This document shows positions 11,401 through 24,377 of a stretch of 64,000 bases of DNA, piece after piece. The position numbers and the translations under genes are program-made. The DNA is taken from the NCBI RefSeq assembly GCF_964355755.1, contig NC_092676.1, positions 15,792,288 through 15,856,287 on the forward strand. Direction: 5' to 3'. This stretch comes from Antedon mediterranea. Lineage: Eukaryota; Echinodermata; Crinoidea; Comatulida; Antedonidae. The stretch's first letter is position 1. Every line of letters starts with the position of its first letter. The notes below the pieces were generated by a model. It saw only the letters and a list, made by a program, of their open reading frames with translations, ran no database searches and was not told where the DNA came from.

Positions 11401-14400
11401 ATGGCTGACGGTGGTGTAGATATTGATTTGTATGCCGACGATGTTGATGAATTTAACCAGGTAATTCTTTCTTTCAAGTCACCTAGTACCTCCAACTTAC
11501 TTTTTTATAATATTTCCATATAGTTCGCAATTAACAGCGCTTTTAAATACAAGCATATTCTGTAAAATTAGTGTTTATTGTTTGCCTGTGTCAGTGTTAG
11601 ATGATTCGGTTGTTGCTGCACTCTTTTTGTGGAGAGTGAGAGTGAAGAAGAGAAACCACGCGGGCCGGTGTCTGATCATTTGTTTTCGGCCGCCGGTCAG
11701 TGCCTAAATTAATAAAATGTATAATTATCCGACTGCCCATTCATTACTCACATGCCTAGTCTATACCAGCCTAGATAGAATAATTATTATAGCCTACAGG
11801 CCTAGCTAGGCTAGGCCTAGTACTAGTAGAGATGGAGAGGCCTCGAGACGAAGAGAAGTTGAGCCGCCGCCGCCAGAAAAACGTTATTTTCTATGAAACG
11901 CCAAATGCTAACTTTCGCCAGCGCTTGTTTCTTTTTACCGAGTTTCCTTAAGCAGTACAGCCTTGTATTTACTGTAACTTCTTAATGGTCAACATGTCCA
12001 CCCATTTAAGCTTTAGTCAAACACTACTAGGCTAGGCTACTAGTAGGGATAACGATGCAAAATTAAAAGTTGTTATTTTTCAACCAATTTAAACACTATA
12101 TGTTAGTATTTTGTTTCAATATTCCAATAAAGAAAGAATTACGAAAATCTGACTTGTAGTTTTCGAAATATAAGGTCTAAAACATCTCCGAAAATGATCG
12201 TTTTTGGCCACGAACGTTGTAAACAAATTGCGCCCTCAGTCGACAATTGTATGAACCACACCGTTTTTCGCTAAAATAATTACAAATAATTACGTTTTAT
12301 AGTAATTTATTTTATATATCAACATTGGAAATATCAATAAAATATGTTATTAAATGTTTACAAAATATATAAAATTGTTTATTTAACGGAATTCGTACAA
12401 ATTCATTGCTCTAAATTTGTGTAGTAACATCAGTACAGACAGACCATGTGACTTCGCGGTACACGCGAGAGAAAACATTCCGCTGTGGGTGATTCGCGTC
12501 CACCAATCAAATAGCCAGGATCCAAAATCATTCATCCGTGAGCTCTGCCGATCGCGGGAAATCTCAGCTTTGATTGGCTTACGATGACATCATATCACAA
12601 AATGGTGGTTTTGTAGTTGAGCCTCACGTAATTTTCACAATTTTATTTTAAAAATGAAATAAATGGACCTTCTTTATGGTATGTGTGATTTTTCTCTAAA
12701 AGATTTAAATAATAAAGGCTTCATATAGAGAAAAAACCGTTTTTTTGGCACTTATAATAAATATTTCTCAGAGAAAAAAGCACATGGCATGTAGAACTAT
12801 ATTATCTTGGCGTAGGAAGACAAACAAATCCCAGGTCATGAGAGGCTCAACTACAAAAACAAGGTTGAATAGGGTTAGGTCACTGGACCGTTCGAAGGTT
12901 TTTGAGTAAACAATCTACCGCGTATGGTCGTACGCGCTAGACAGTACGATATTTTAACCACATTTTGTACATGTTTGGTTGAATGTAATGACGATAAAAA
13001 ATAGTTGATCTTATGGAATGATATGTAAATAAATAAATACTCAAAAGAATTATGTTTACAGTTCAATTATTTTCAGAATAATATTACATAAAAATGTGTT
13101 TACCAATGGACAGATAATCGCGTCAATGACATAGCGCGCATGGTAACGTACGCGGAGTTGAATCGTGGCAATAACAATGGAGTCAACTCTCGGTAACCCT
13201 ACTACTAGGCCTAGTACTCCCAATACATATTAATATTGTTAACAATCTCTATTTCCTTTAATTAATGTATACTGTCAGATTAATGTTTTCGAAAATCAAT
13301 CCTTAATATTGCTTCAAGAAAATTGTTGCCACAATAATCGTTAAATCGAATAATCTCAATAAGGTACAGAGAATAATCGTTGTTATAAGTTCAACTAGGC
13401 TAGTACAGTACAGATAATTAATACTGCAACCTTTGGTTGGTACACTACGTTTCGTAGGTTTCGCGTGGCGTAATCTACGCAAGCTAACATGCTACGCGTA
13501 GATTACGAAGCGATAGCTAGGAGGGGAAATCCCAATGTTCAGATTATTGTGTACTGTGCTGCATGCACCAAACACGGAATTTGAATACTAGTTTTCATCA
13601 AATTTAAAATGTGAGTTAATTACTGTGAAGTAATAATAAATGTATTAATATTAGTATTAATTACTGTGTGTTGTGTTAAAATGGGACATTTATTTTTATG
13701 AAAGAAGAACAAGTGTACATCTACTGTACAGTATCGGCCAACGTACGCCAAGGACGGCGGTCGATGTCTGTTTGTGTGAAATGACCTCCGACTAGGCCTA
13801 GCTAGCTAGCTAAAAAGGTAGGGTTACTGTACCTACCGACAGTTTAATTTTAAAACAAGTGGAACGCCTAGCTAGTACTTATAGGCCTAGTTAATAGTAG
13901 TACTGTATGATAATACATACTGTGTACAAGCGTTAAATACGATGTACATGGCGTGAAAATGTGAAATAATGTGGTATAGCCTAAGTAGTAACAGAAGGAT
14001 ATTTCCTCAATATGTCAGTTTTCGCCGTGTAGCTGCTGTTTACCCACGTGTGTGTATCGCGCAGTAGCTACTGTTTACCCACGTGTGTGTATCGCGCAGT
14101 ACTGCTCTACTGTCTGAACTACAGTATGTTTGTTTACTAGGCTAATATAATGAACGATGTTTCGTTTTAAAATTGCGTTTAAATGACATATTACGCTTAT
14201 TTAGTACTATTGGATAATATGGACTGTTTAAATACTGTAAATGTCAAAATAATATAATACAAGTAGGTACGATATTTTTGTTCCAACAGAAATCGAGACG
14301 GATCACTCCATTCATAATTCATTCGCCCAGTTTGTTTATATCCACGTGTTTATGATCAGCGGATGGATACTCTCCCTGAAATGTACTTGTTATGTTTTGT

Positions 14401-17400
14401 TTAAAATGGACCTGAAATGGAATTTCGATTTTCAAGAAATTCACACATGTTATTTAAATGTATCAAATTAACACAAACCCATACAAATAAAAACAAAATA
14501 TATAGTATTTTGAGTAAAAACGAAATTTTAAGATACCATGGTAAATTAGCGAAAATTACTCACGCCATTGCAATATTCTATTTCAACGGCCGTCGGAAGC
14601 CTCTATATTCACGACGTCACATATACACACGATGATATCGAGAGCGTGTATGCCGCCTGATAGTCAGTGAATGATCGACGGCCTGGAAAGATACGCGAAG
14701 CGTTGACACTAATACTAATTTATTCAATATCTAATGTTGTTGAAATATAGGTCCCTAAAATGTACTTCGTTTGTTCTAAAACCCGAATTTAGAAGGCCTA
14801 CCTCCCAAACCTTTACTAGCTAGGCCTAGCTAGGCCCCCAATCCAGTGCGCGGAGTCGATCCACCACCCACATCATGCGGCGAGGCTCCGTTTCATGTGC
14901 ATCCAAGGACCAAAGCGATATCAACAACTTGCTGCGCTCATTGTCAAGCCAAAGTAAAATATGAATAAAATTCGTTTTCGAACTGCCTGATTCGACAAAT
15001 AAATTATCATCTCATATTACTAATTTAATTCTGCTAAACTAAAAACTAAAGAAACTATCACATTTTAGCAGTATAAATTACGAACGATACAAAATACACG
15101 AACGGAAAATATGGATACGCATCATTGCGCACGGAGCTGTATCCCGGACAACGTTGCCAGGCCAACTTCGGTATTGCCAGAAAAAACCCGTTGATTTTAA
15201 GATTTTAAATCGTTATTTACTCGATCAATAACCGTTTATACGATAATAATTTTATCTAAAAAAATTCTAAATACGTTTCTGCAAATGCACAAGCATTTTT
15301 TAGAAAATACTCCATAGATTTCAAAACTGCAAATTGTCCATTGGAGGGATAGGAATATATTCGCAAAGTGACGTCACCCGCAAATTTTTTTGATTTTCAA
15401 ATGGGGCTTTCCCCAAAAGGGCCAATTTATATTTTGTAACAATATACATTCTAGCAACACCTAATAGCCCCCAAAACATCATTCTAAAAAGAAAAAAATC
15501 AAAAATCCATTTCAGGTTCATTTTAACCTTCGATTTAGTGAAGTTGAACTTTTAAATAAAGTTTTGCATATTTTAAAATTTCAATTATAATTTATTTTTA
15601 TTTATAACTAAAATAACATTTACTATCTAATTTATTATCTCGCATGACTAAAAAACAAAACAACAAGATCCAGGGGTGAGGGAATTTCAATTTCTTTCAC
15701 TTGTCCCAGGACAAGTACCTGCACGGAATTCACTTGTCCGAGAAAAAATTTACTTGTCCCTCTTTATTGCGCAATATGCAAAAAATTACACGAGTGTCGA
15801 CAAATGTCACGCAAGTGTTTATTGTCTATTTAAAATTCAGCAGTTTATAGGCCTAGCCTAGACTTTTTTAGCCGGCTCAATATTTTGATAAAAATAACGG
15901 TCATTTTTAAGTTTTATTTTATTAACACAACAGTGTCTAGAGTACTGTAGGTCTAATTAATAAATAGTAGTTAGTAAATAAAAAATAAAAGAATTGAATT
16001 ACCAAAAAAAACTGTGGTGTCTAGTCATACTTGGGAACTGATCATTGTAAAATTCAATTTAATAATTAAAGTATTAGTAAATAAAAAGTTATATTTATTT
16101 TTTATCGCAAATTGTGTGAGCGATGAATAATGTGAAGGGTTTGGGAGCAATAACGCCACCACCAATATATAACGTTTGTATTATACGGTGACGCTATTGC
16201 TCCTAAACCCTTCCCATTATGCATTGTGCAATGACGTTTCTCGCGAAATTAAGGTATTGGCGATATGTCAATACTTTATTAGTCCTGGGCTGGGAGACAA
16301 CGTGACTTCACGTGGTACAATAAATAAAAAATATTATGGAGTGCACCAAATTTTTAACTTAAAGATTAAAAACAATTAAATTATTAAATATTACGTTAAA
16401 CTCCTTTCCTTTGTTGTGTTGTTATGGCGGCCCAAACCGACAAAATTGTAGTATGTAATTATTTATTTTATAACACAATAAACCTAAAGACCATGAACTT
16501 ATGTACTACATACACGTACAGTACTGTTAATCACTACACGCAATGTCATAAAAGACGAAGTGTTTCATAGAAATTACCGGCAGCTCAACTTGTCAGTGGC
16601 CCAACCGATCATATGCCATTTTATCGCTGGTTCTTGTTCAAATAGAAGTTCTACAGTATATTCATTAGGGATAGCAATGTATATTCAAAAGTTTATTTCA
16701 CGGTTTTTAGGGGTATATATTATTAAATATTACAATTTAAAGAAATTATGAAATCTGATTTGTAGTTTCCGAAATATATTGTCTAATAAAACATCGCCGA
16801 AAATGGGTATTCTGCAAACGCCGTAAATCCATAGCAAACCCCATTGAACCAACATAAAAGTCAGTGAATCGTGTAGTGTACAATATACCTAATATGTCAA
16901 AAATTTCGTTTTTGTTTACTTATTTTTGGGATAAAACATCATTTTTTGGTTAAAAAGTAATTGCTAATTGCTTACTTGTTTTTGGAAAGAAAAATATAAC
17001 AAGATTTACTACTAAAGCATCTTAACATGTACTTGAGATCATTTTATATCGTAAAACCCTACGTACCAGACGATACCAGGCATACCGGTGAAGATTAGCA
17101 TGACCGCCTGGTTTCTGCACAGTACTTTCTTTCAGAATTTCGCTAGTTCCTAGGCTAGATCCCAACAACATTATTCATTAATTTCACCAAGATAATGATT
17201 TTTTATCATGGATTTTTTATTAATTTCAGGAGGGTGATTATAACTCTGCCTCAGTAGATTTATATGATGATGTGATAACAACACCAGCAAATAACACACA
17301 GCAGCCACCTCGTGTAAGTAGTGGATGCTATGCATTGTTTGTAACTCATTGTCTGCAGCTAAGCACAATATTGTTTGGTTTGTTATTGTTGTTTGTACTA

Positions 17401-20400
17401 CACAGTACTAAAAAAAGTTCAGTAGGTACAGTAGTAAAATATTTTAAATGTATTTTTGTTATTTCAATTGAATTTCATTTGACAGATACTTTGCCAGTCA
17501 AATTGTATTTATCCTTTCAATTGTGGATAATTAATTTGATGTTAATAGTATTTAATTAATAAATCGTTTGCGTAAGGTTTATAATGCCGTCTAGCACATA
17601 CATTACAGAGCATCTTTAACAAACCTTCCAGCCTTTTCTTTACAATGTTGACATCTCTGGGACTTTAACACCCTTTTTGCACAACCAGGTTTGCACAGTG
17701 TGAAGACAATTTTTTAGAAATTATATATTGGAACCTGTGAAATCTTAGGAGAAAAACACCAACTGGCCTGTTTTGGTTTCGAGTTGTACAGTACAGAAAG
17801 AATATACTGCAACTTTACCTACAAAGTAGCTTCGTAGATGCTTCATACTTTAGATGCTTCGTAGATAGGCTATACTGTAGGCTAAGTTTTTGGCTTCATA
17901 AACCTCAATAAACAACTTTCAATGAGCTACTGTATGTTCTTAACTTTGTAACCATGTCTGATTTTATTATATGTTTGAAACTTAAATTTTGTTAATACTA
18001 ATAATCTAATTGTTTACTTTCTTATCTAGCGTGTGTCATCGAGTGGTGATGCAGGACCTCAAAAAACACAGACCATACAAGGAACAACTAATCATAACTA
18101 TGCCAAGAAAAGTTCATTGTACATTGGCAATTTGACCTGGGTAAGTTTTCAAGATACCCCTCAACCTAAGAACACCTGAACATCTGAACAAGCACATGCA
18201 CCAAACGACACTGCATTGTAATTGTCCAAATTACTTTAGTTGCATTTACATCCTTGCATTGTAACCTATTAAGGACCAAGTTTAAGCGTTTTAAAAGTAA
18301 ATAGTGAATGAGGCAACATGGTGTTTGGGCGGTTGTCATGGTTTTGTATGACAGCAATTTGAGACAGCCATTTTGATTGTAATTGTATTACAGTTAACTC
18401 TCAAAATACCGGTAAGTCTCCAAAAACCCCATTTTTTTATGGTTCAAAAGGACGGTCCCAAATGCATTGTTACCATTAAAAATACATTCTGAATACCAGA
18501 CTTTCCAGAAAACCAGATATATTTTGCCAGTCCAAGATGTCTGGTATTGAGAAAGTTGACCTTACAGTATACAATGTTTTCTCTTGTTTATAACAGTGGA
18601 CTACAGATGCAGACCTAAGTAATGCTATCTCTGAACTTGGTGTTAATGATTTGATTGAGATTAAGTTTCATGAAAACCGTGCTAACGGTCAGTCTAAAGG
18701 ATTTGCAACTGTGCATGTTGGATCAGATGGTTCTTATAGGGTCATAATGAATGGTTTACCAAAAAAGTAAGTTAACATTATTTAATTTCTGTGATAAAGG
18801 TTTCATACCGGTACAAGTATATAGTATTTATTTTAAAAGTGCAAAAAGTTATTTACATTCAGGGAATCAAATGTTTTCAAAAAGCAATTAAGTGCTATTT
18901 TCATTTCCATTGTGTGTCTGCTGAGCTTTTTGATTTTCATGAACTCATGATAACTCATTTCCTAAGCTCTGAATGGTTGCAAATTTGTTTTCGCAAAACA
19001 TGAATATGCATTATAAGCTGATGTTTTTCATTCACGCAATACAGTAGACTAAAATTGTATTTGTAGCGATAATTAGCAAAAAAATGTATTTTTACAGAGA
19101 ATTACATGGACAGCAGCCAGTTGTTACACCATGTAATCGACAGAGCTTGACTCAGTTTGAGGCAGCATCTAGGAAAGGCGAGGCCAGAGCTCGTGAGTAC
19201 AATTATCTTTAAGTGTAGTCTTCAGATTAAAGTTTAATTACCAATGGGGAAAAAATGTCACTGAACATGTTCTCAAATTTGATAGTTGACGTGCCAGTCG
19301 ACTTTGCCATCAGTTGATAACAGTGGACATGCACATCGAAATGTCTGTAATAATTTGGGAAATGCATCAACACAAATATATTACAAATCGAGATTCATGG
19401 AATAATATTTCTTGCTTACTTTATTATAATTTGATGTGCAAGTATTAATTTGTAAAATTGTATGAATAGCTAATGATAGAGAGGGACCTCCACCTCGTCA
19501 TGGACCACCTAATCATCGTCAACATGGTCCACCACAACATCACAATGATGGTGGTGGGATGCGTTTCCCATCACCTCAACGTGGACCCTCGCCACAAGGA
19601 CCTCCACAAGGACCAGGAAATGGACCACCACCACGGGAAAATTTCCCACCTGGTAAATACCTATTTTATTTTATGTAATTCAGGTAATATCTTCAATCAA
19701 CAACATCATAAACTCGACTCTCCATGCTATATGGATGTTCCAATTTGTCTTAGACTTTGTTCAATATTGAGAAAATTTGACCGACCAATGGACAGACAGA
19801 TACACATTTTGACTGAAGAAAACCAGTTCACTTTCATGTAAAGTCAACAATTTTAACTCCGACGTGAAACGGTTAAAAAATTGAAGTCAGGCAATGCATC
19901 AAAGTCAAAGATTAAGTCTTTCTAGAATTTATCCACAAAAATCCATGAATAGCAAAATTCTATTTATACCAACAATTTAAATTGTTACTGTTAATTACGG
20001 TTTTGATTTGGTTTGATGTTTTTAGTGGTTATTTCAGATTATTTATATTGACTTTCACAAATAACCGAAAACAAATTGTTACTGTGATTGCACATTATTT
20101 TTCTCCATATAGCTCGGGGACCACCTAGAGGTCCTCCACCTGGTATGCCACAAAGACCCATGGGGGTAAGTATCATGTTATTATTCATGATAAATTTCAT
20201 TGAAGGTTTTTCTATTTAATGACCACATTTTAAAGGAAAAATTTACATTGTACAAATAATTAATATTAATAAATGTTAAATTAATGGAACCTGCAAAACA
20301 AATGAAAATATAACATTCAACAAATTCCAACATTTTTTGTTTATAACATACCTAATTTACGTTTACAGTATTTATTATATTACATCAAAATCTCCTAATT

Positions 20401-23385
20401 ATGCAGGCTGATCTTTGAATATCACCTTTTAGTTCAATGAAATGAAATTACCAATGCCGTATGATATAAATTCAACCAATCAAATGATAGGCATGGTGTA
20501 TATTGCTAATTCATTAGATTTTTTAATATTTTGAACAGCATTACAGGTTATGGTTTCAAGATATATTGTCCCCCTGAAAAAACAATTTGATGAATATGCC
20601 ATTTTAATGTCACATAATAGTTTGACCAAAATTTGGTTGAAAAAAAATATTTACCTGAAAATATAGTCAAATTGACTGGAAGTCAATGGGCTTAACTGTT
20701 TATTTTGTCTTTTTACGGGTGAAAACTGTTTTTTTCCTGTAAGTGATTAACCATTCAATATTTTTTATTAATCTTAATTTTTTTTGGGACAATACATCTT
20801 TAATAAGATCATGTTTATTATTTAGCCTCCTGGGCCAATGAGAGGACCACCACCTCCACGTGGACCACCACATGATCAGCGAGGACCACCTCAAAGGTCG
20901 CCAGGTAAGATACTAGATACACCTCATAGTACGTGTTTGAAAGAGTAAATTTTACCCTCAACTTTAATTGAATGTCAATAGTAAATAATCAATCTGGTTT
21001 TATTTTTCAGGACCATTTGGTGGACCACCTCCACATGGCGGACCACCTCATGGCGGTTCCCCTCATGGTGGACCACCACCCCATGGACATCATCATGGTG
21101 GTCCCCCTCATGGTGGACCCCCTCATGGTGGACCCCCTCATGGGGGACCTCATCATGGTGGACCTCCCCATGGTGGACCTCCCCACGGTGGACCTCCCCA
21201 CGGTGGACCTCCTCATGGTGGACCTCCTCACGGTGGACCTCCTCATGGTGGACCTCCTCACGGTGGACCTCCACACGGTGGACCTCATCACGGTGGACCT
21301 CCTCACGGTGGACCTCCTCATGGTGGACCTCCTCACGGTGGACCTCCTCATGGTATGCCGCCACATAGTGGTCCTCCCCCTGGTGGACCACCACATCCAG
21401 GACCAGGTGGCCCTCCACGTGGACCTCCTATGCCAGGGATGCCTCCTCCAGGACCTGGTGGACCCCCTCCTCAGAGAGGCCCTCCCCAACAATATGGACC
21501 ACCAGCTATGGGTGGGCCACCGCCGCATCATCCTGGGCCTCCACCTCCTCATCCTGGTCCACCACCCCATCATTCTGGTCCTCCGCCACCACATCATCAT
21601 TCAGGTCCACCTCCTCCTCACCAAGGACCACCACAACCACAGTATCAACAGCCACATCCTCAAGGACCTCCGCCAACACATCAAGGACCGCCACAAGGAC
21701 CTCCTCCTCATTCTGGGCCTCCACCACATCCAGGACCACCACCTGTTCATCCAGGACCTCCTCCTCCAGCACCTCATGTCAACCCAGCATTTTTTCATGG
21801 GAATCAAGGCCCTCCTCCTCCTACTTCACAAGCCAACTACACTCCAGATCAGTATAAAACATCAGACAGGTTCCCTCCACCAGCACAGCCAAGATATCCA
21901 GATGACCAGTACAAGACACCAGAACGGTATGTCTTCTTATTAATCTATTTAAATATTAAATTTCTATTCTGAAATATTTATTATTATAGCCCTATACAGT
22001 TTGTGTAACCATGTGTTCTTTACAGCCTCAATATAAATCATTTACTTCTTCTATATTGGTTTTGTAAAAAAAACACAAATGAATTGAAGTGACAAATATC
22101 GGTATTATTCTTGTTTAATATTCTCAGACGAGAGAATCCAGCACCTGTAGAAACGCCAGCTCTCAGTGAAACAGAGTTTGAAGAAATCATGTCTCGTAAT
22201 CGAACAGTTTCCAGTAGTGCCATCTCAAGGGCAGTCATGGATGCTAGTTCAGGTAAGAAAAAGTACCTATTAAAACTAAAATAGTCTGATTTCAATCATG
22301 CATCCAAATCGTTTTTTCCATGTCTGTCCTGTATTGACCTGTAAACTTAATTTGTGTGTAGCTTTCCCTCGCCCACTTTTTTCTTACTAGTTTTCATTAC
22401 TGTAATGTGTCATTACTTGTATCGCACTTGCTTTGTTTGTTTGTTAGCACGATAACGCCCACAATTTCTAAGTTATCATCCTGAATGTTTGTATGTACTT
22501 GCAGAACATGCCTATTGATTAAAATCTTACCTGTATCTTCCATATCCGATATTAAATAGAACGTCTGTATTCTTTTAACATGGATCGAAATATCAAGTAG
22601 TGAGCCCTCTCTCTCCAAATATAATTTTTCCCTGCAATGTAATATTCAGTACTTCACTCAGTTTCTGAGTGCTTTCATCTGTATGATTTTTTTTGCTTGA
22701 TTAAACAGACATGTGCAATTTGATCAGATTGGATTGTTTTAATATTCCTCCAATTGAAATTCTTTTGTTTTACTGAATTAATCTGTTTATTTCCTTAAGA
22801 ATGATAATTAAGTTACTTCTAACTGTATATGGTTTTCTGTTCTTAGGGGAATATGCATCTGCTATCGAAACATTGGTCACCGCAATCTCCTTGATCAAAC
22901 AATCTAAAGTGGCATCTGATGATCGCTGTAAAGTAATCATCAGTTCACTACAGGATTGTCTTAGAGGCATAGAAGATAAATCCTATGGTAGTGCTGTGTA
23001 AGTATTTGCAAAATTCATCCTCCAATCCAATTGGGTGTACATGTTATGTTGATATTTAATGTACATTTTATTTATGATGGCCCTCCCATGAATTCAAAGT
23101 TAAAATGAAGTGTATTTTCCTTGGAATAGTACTACTACAAGCAGTAGCAGTAGTAAGAGAAATCGTGACAGAAGTTCCAGAGATCGTGAAGAGCGCCATC
23201 GCTCTAGGGAATCGAAGAGCAGTCGCCACAAAGAAAGGCGTGAGAGATCACGCAGCCGAGGTAGTAGGGAACGTGAGTACCGTGAAAGAAGCCGGGATCG
23301 TGAATATCGTGACCGTGACAGAGGTGAACGTGAAAGCCGAAGCGATCGAGAACGTGACAGAGATCGTGAATATAGGCGCCGTTAA
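11401..23385 (+). CDS. CPSF6: Cleavage and polyadenylation specificity factor subunit 6 (CFIm68-like), 12 exons, 760 aa
   Basis: Exons: 11401-11460, 17230-17313, 18030-18140, 18597-18766, 19098-19192, 19470-19652, 20113-20165, 20826-20904, 21011-21926, 22128-22252, 22847-22997 and 23130-23385. All are GT-AG with consistent phases, summing to 2283 nt. The start [20 protein letters not shown] matches the vertebrate N-terminus. The RRM has RNP2 (SLYIGNLTW, 77-85) and RNP1 ([12 protein letters not shown], 115-126). Residues about 175-580 are Pro/Gly-rich, including a PPHGG repeat and the conserved [28 protein letters not shown] and [18 protein letters not shown] follow, then an RE/RD/RS-rich tail ending REYRRR. 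In the family this subunit joins NUDT21 in cleavage factor Im, binds UGUA-containing pre-mRNA and guides poly(A) site choice in the nucleus. A consensus donor lies at 23402, just after the stop. Confidence 0.97.
14029..14100. repeat. 35-bp tandem duplication with CACGTG
   Basis: TAGCTGCTGTTTACCCACG and the following TGTGTGTATCGCGCAG occur twice back to back with one base difference. Each copy has a CACGTG E-box core. It lies in CPSF6 intron 1. Confidence 0.85.
16121..16227. repeat. Foldback element with GAAGGGTTTGGGAGCAATA arms
   Basis: The left arm (about 16123-16160) and right arm (about 16187-16226) are reverse complements with a few mismatches over nearly 40 bp, around an AT-rich loop. 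MITE-like, in CPSF6 intron 1. Confidence 0.75.
21011..21353 (+). repeat. In-frame 15-bp coding minisatellite (PPHGG) in CPSF6 exon 9
   Basis: The unit CCTCCTCATGGTGGA encodes PPHGG and recurs about 15 to 20 times, with CAT/CAC and CCC/CCT silent changes and a few PHHGG or SPHGG variants. Because the unit is a multiple of 3, copy gain or loss keeps the frame. It adds a His/Gly/Pro tract to the Pro-rich region that I do not recall from vertebrate CPSF6. Confidence 0.9.
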
Positions 23386-24198
23386 TTTCTTAAGTATTGA
23401 GGTGAGTGAACTTTTCTTTTCTCTATTTATTCTTCTGTGGATAATGGTAAGTATTAAAAAGGTAGGTGCATTTTATATTTTTTTAAATAATGTTTTTGTA
23501 ATTTAATATTATTTATTATAAGGTCAAAATAACGAATTAGGTATTTATGATTATCAAGTTGTAGCAGGAGTTTAGTTAACAAGTAATGGGTAACTTTCAT
23601 CGGCTAGCCTGCCTGTTTTATTTATAATAATTGTTGTTGCTCATTAATGCGTTAAAAAAACAATTTCGAGCAAGGTTTGATGAAATCTCAATATGTATAA
23701 GTTTTATTTTTTATTTAAAAAAGTCCTTACTACCACGACCATCAATATTATTTATTTTATTTATTAACATGATAATCAACATTTTTACTATTGTTTGTTT
23801 TACCTTTAAAAGGAAATAGTGTTTATGCTTTAAATGAAAAGTTTTGGAGATCATTTTTTGCATTGAATGTAATTGTGTTTATAAACTAAAAAAGGGTATT
23901 TTAGAAATTTGACATATTGTTTGTACCATTACGTAATTTGTTTTTTGTTATAGTGTAGTTTAACAGTTATTTACAGTTAATCTATTATGAAGTACAAGTT
24001 ACTTACTTCAACGGCCTATGTTCTCATCATCTGACTGTAATTTGGCAATTAATTCTGGCAAAAAGTATTATTATATAACTTGACAAGATAAGAAAGACAT
24101 TTACTTACATTTTTTAAATGTATATGTACTGTATTTGATTGAATCTTTCACATAAATGATAGGTTAATATTCCTTAATGTTCAGTTTATTGTACAAGT

Positions 24199-24377
24199 GA
24201 AGTTAGGTTTGCGGTACACCATGTGTTTCCAAAAAGAAACAAAATATGGTTGAGAATGTGTCAACGTTTCGGTTGTTATGCTACAACCATCTACTGGAGA
24301 AATAATGAAACACCAGACATTCTCAACCATGCTTTATTTCCTTTTTGAAACACGTCGTCTACCATAAACCTAACTTC
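24199..24377. repeat. Long inverted repeat with a hairpin-CGAAACGTT core
   Basis: The arms (about 24199-24259 and 24317-24377) both read GAAGTTAGGTTT inwards and stay complementary for about 60 bp, through GGTTGAGAATGT. On the minus strand the centre reads GGTTGTAGCATAACAACC followed directly by GAAACGTTGAC. The stem followed by GAAACGTT is also seen at the ends of the Penelope-like element at 47800-52277. Confidence 0.75.

Larger units (their letters stand above)
11461..17229. other. CPSF6 intron 1 (5.8 kb) with dispersed repeats
   Basis: No exon on either strand was supported. It contains clusters of AGGCCTAG words and a related repeat pair: about 12120-12215 and 16725-16820 share GTAGTTT-CGAAATAT, a GTCTAA-AAACATC word and CGCCGAAAATG-like text. 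It also holds a short palindromic CTTGTCC/GGACAAG cluster at 15698-15760, a 35-bp tandem duplication and a foldback element listed separately. Confidence 0.6.

Noticed and set aside
20975-21807. Antisense and shifted frames rich in His/Glu/Val, Arg/Trp/Ser or Leu/Val/Asp
   Set aside because: Shadows of the CPSF6 Pro-rich exon. The sense frame matches the family through [10 protein letters not shown] and has correct splice phases.
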